Under the pieces are notes generated by a model. The model saw only the letters and a program-made list of their open reading frames with translations. It had not been told where the DNA came from and searched no databases. Both the position numbers and the translations under genes were made by a program. Of a DNA stretch of 64,000 nt, positions 62,201-64,000 are shown in pieces (position 1 is the first letter of the stretch; each line of letters begins with the position of its first letter). Origin of the DNA: G963665085 sp963665085 (GTDB lineage Bacteria > Bacteroidota > Bacteroidia > Bacteroidales > JAAAOM01); contig CAXXXS010000001.1 in NCBI GenBank assembly GCA_963665085.2, positions 3,844,001 to 3,908,000 on the forward strand, read 5' to 3'.

Positions 62201-62874
62201 TTATTCCTTATCAATCTGTTTTTACTCAAATATAAGTTTTGTTGTTATCGTGTTAAAATCATGTTTATGGTTTGCCCGATATATTTCATTCTGTAAGTTA
62301 GGGCGCAAATGTATGAAATCAGGATGAACACCAAAACTTGCTAACAGATAAACGCCAATGCTCCTGCATAATATTTCTAATTTGTCAAGGTTAATTAGAT
62401 GGCTAATATATTATACTTTTCCTTGTCTCTTTCTATTAAATTGTATTGATCTTTAATTTTTTTTCATTTACCTTGAATGTAGATCCAACTGTTTTCGTTG
62501 GTTTCAGAAAGGATTGAGCCAAACAACTATTTTTGAAATTAAACACATAAAAAGTAAACAGTAACTTTTTATATTGCTTTAGGTTATTTTAATCTTAGGT
62601 GATAAATTGTAGTATCACTGCTGCATATACAATCATTTATGGTGATTTTTTATCGATTTTATTAGGGATATTGTTTGTTAGTCATTTTATTCGGTTTTGT
62701 GTTAGATAATATTAGGCAATATACAGCAAAAAATTATCTTATGCATTAATATAGTTTAAGTAATTGAACGAGCAGAGTAAAATCCCCGCGCTTTTGGAAC
62801 AGGGAACTTAACAATTACAATATCCGTAATCCCTGTCTAAAAGCAAAGCCTGATTACGTTGTTATATAAACAAA
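62201..62874. other. Long non-coding stretch
   Basis: About 670 bp without a coding frame lie upstream of the methyltransferase (its promoter must be here) and downstream of the T9SS gene. At 62798-62845 an imperfect inverted pair (GGAACAGGGA and TCCCTGTCTAAAAGC) occurs, in a slightly more G+C-rich patch than its surroundings. I see no RNA gene that I can name; a small RNA in 62760-62880 cannot be excluded. Confidence 0.3.
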
Positions 62875-62904
62875 CTAGCGAAACGACTTAAATCGTTTCG
62901 CTAG
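62875..62904 (-). terminator. Rho-independent terminator of the T9SS gene
   Basis: A perfect 12-bp stem, CTAGCGAAACGA with TCGTTTCGCTAG, and a six-base loop lie about 27 bases past the stop of the minus-strand T9SS gene. On the minus strand it is followed by TTTGTTTATATAAC, a U-rich tail, so it fits an intrinsic terminator well. Confidence 0.85.
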
Positions 62905-62930
62905 CTTATACAGAAATGAACTATTAATTA

Positions 62931-64000
62931 TTACTCTTTTATTATACTGAGATTATAGATTTTGTTATTTGTCTTTAAGGAAACAACATAAATTCCATTA
63001 TTGAAATTTGATAAATCAATAGATGTAATACGTTTTATGTTTTTAGTTTCTATATAAATTATTCTACCTGTGATATCAATAATCTTAAGTTCTTGAACAT
63101 TATTTTTGGCAAAATCAAAAGTCACTAATCCCGAAGTAGGATTTGGATAATAATTAATTCCGTTTAGATTTATAGGTTGACTCACAGATGTTGTATTAAT
63201 CGTTAAGTTTATTGTAATAATACTATCACATCCTGCAACATTCGATATAGTATCAATATATATATTGCTCTCATTCCATATTTGACCACTTGGAGATGTA
63301 TAACTACCTGTAGATGTTTCAGTAATAGATGAGAATGTGATCTCATTTAAAGTTAAATTGAGCGTTACAACACTGTCGCATCCTGCTGCATTGCTTAATG
63401 TATAAGTAGCAGTGTTATTGCTTTCTGTGTATGTATTTCCATCAATCCATGTGTAGCTGTCACATGCTGTTTGTACATCAGTACTTGAAGAGCTTTCTAC
63501 AATGGTTAAATTGAGTGTTACAACACTATCGCAACCGGCCTGATTGGTAAATGTATAAGTAGCAGTATTATTGCTTTCGGTATATGTATTTTCATCGATC
63601 CATGTGTAGCTGTCACATGCTGTTTGTACATCAGTACCTGAAGTACTTTCTAAGATAGTTAAATTGAGCGTCACAACGCTGTCGCATCCTGCCAAATTGG
63701 TCAGTGTGTAAGTAGCAGTATTATTACTTTCGGTATATGTGTTTCCGTCGATCCATGTGTAGCTGTCGCAGGCAGATTGAACATCTGTTCCGGTGTTGCT
63801 TTCGCCTAAAACCAGGTTAATAGTTATTATGCTGTCACAACCCGCAATGTTTGGAATCGTATCTACATAAGTACCACTCTCTGTCCAGGTTTTTCCACTG
63901 GGAGAATTATAACTGTTACATTCGTTAACATCTAAAAGATTGTATGTGGGCGCAGGACCATTATATTCATAAGCGCCAATATCTGCTATTCCCTGTCTGC
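62931..64000 (-). CDS. T9SS type A sorting-domain protein with 51-residue repeats (C-terminal part)
   Basis: The frame is open to the right edge, so only the C-terminal 356 residues or so are seen. From the edge inward it reads DIGAYEY (the end of a beta-helix 'choice-of-anchor Q'-type domain), then about five repeats with ACDSYTWIDGNTYTESNN and AGCDSVVTLNLTI, three of them complete at 51 residues. A C-terminal sorting domain (about 70 residues, YYPNPTSGLVTFDF ... GIYVVSLKTN) ends the protein. It is secreted or surface-anchored by T9SS. The paired Cys in each repeat probably form disulfides. Function unknown. Confidence 0.85.
   Translation of the reverse strand, partial: RQGIADIGAYEYNGPAPTYNLLDVNECNSYNSPSGKTWTESGTYVDTIPNIAGCDSIITINLVLGESNTGTDVQSACDSYTWIDGNTYTESNNTATYTLTNLAGCDSVVTLNLTILESTSGTDVQTACDSYTWIDENTYTESNNTATYTFTNQAGCDSVVTLNLTIVESSSSTDVQTACDSYTWIDGNTYTESNNTATYTLSNAAGCDSVVTLNLTLNEITFSSITETSTGSYTSPSGQIWNESNIYIDTISNVAGCDSIITINLTINTTSVSQPINLNGINYYPNPTSGLVTFDFAKNNVQELKIIDITGRIIYIETKNIKRITSIDLSNFNNGIYVVSLKTNNKIYNLSIIKE

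Noticed and set aside
62931..64000. CRISPR array, suggested by regular 153-bp repeats
   Set aside because: The repeats are coding, far longer than CRISPR repeats and lack unique spacers; no cas gene is present.

Overview
The window looks like a chromosomal segment of an A+T-rich, probably free-living member of the Bacteroidota. Several products are typical of that phylum: two type IX secretion (T9SS) cargo proteins with C-terminal sorting domains, lipoproteins with Bacteroidota-style N-termini, and DUF4230, DUF4386 and DUF2461 proteins. A start-proximal TAnnTTTG-type -7 box before the gene at 12298 also fits, and clear Shine-Dalgarno sequences are few. No rRNA, tRNA, CRISPR array, prophage or integrase gene was recognised.

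Layout. 0-1.2 kb: a HigBA-like toxin-antitoxin pair followed by a 130-bp palindromic element that is split by a 383-nt group II intron with no ORF. 1.2-8 kb: a DUF4230 protein, then a plus-strand trio of secreted hydrolases (an SLH/chitobiase-like/metallo-beta-lactamase lipoprotein and two esterase-like alpha/beta hydrolases). 8.3-12 kb: a ferredoxin and a DUF4405-type cytochrome-like protein, a Crp/Fnr regulator and a fused cysteine desulfurase-selenophosphate synthetase (NifS-SelD). 12.3-13.2 kb: a ChbG-like deacetylase lipoprotein. 13.6-19.5 kb: a tightly packed minus-strand carotenoid operon (crtB, lipocalin, cruF-like hydratase, acyltransferase, glycosyltransferase, TPR protein, crtI-like desaturase). 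Its content suggests an acylated, glycosylated carotenoid made from phytoene or diapophytoene. 20-22.4 kb: a methyltransferase and a MutS-like ATPase.

22.5-56 kb is an accessory zone, almost entirely on the minus strand. It holds unrelated one- or two-gene units: three toxin-antitoxin modules (VapBC, AbiEii/HTH, ParDE), an Rpn-type nuclease, an M28 peptidase, a LysE exporter, LspA, an AraC regulator, hydrolases and lipoproteins. Two near-identical 1550-bp IS1380-family elements lie in it with clean 5-bp target duplications. At least a dozen genes here are broken by single stop codons, frameshifts or truncation. Several intact units (ParDE, the Rpn nuclease, AbiEii, LspA and, outside the zone, HigBA) are followed directly by related imperfect palindromes. 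The three best are exactly 130 bp each and begin and end in attC-like CTAAC...CGTTA cores. I read the zone as a candidate integron-like gene-cassette array without an integrase in view (CALIN-like). A separate 103-bp repeat occurs three times in the same orientation.

56.3-64 kb returns to ordinary genes: a CE2-like esterase, a U32 peptidase, an RluA-type pseudouridine synthase, a NapH/NosR-like iron-sulfur membrane protein, a methyltransferase, and the C-terminal part of a repeat-bearing T9SS protein that runs off the window.
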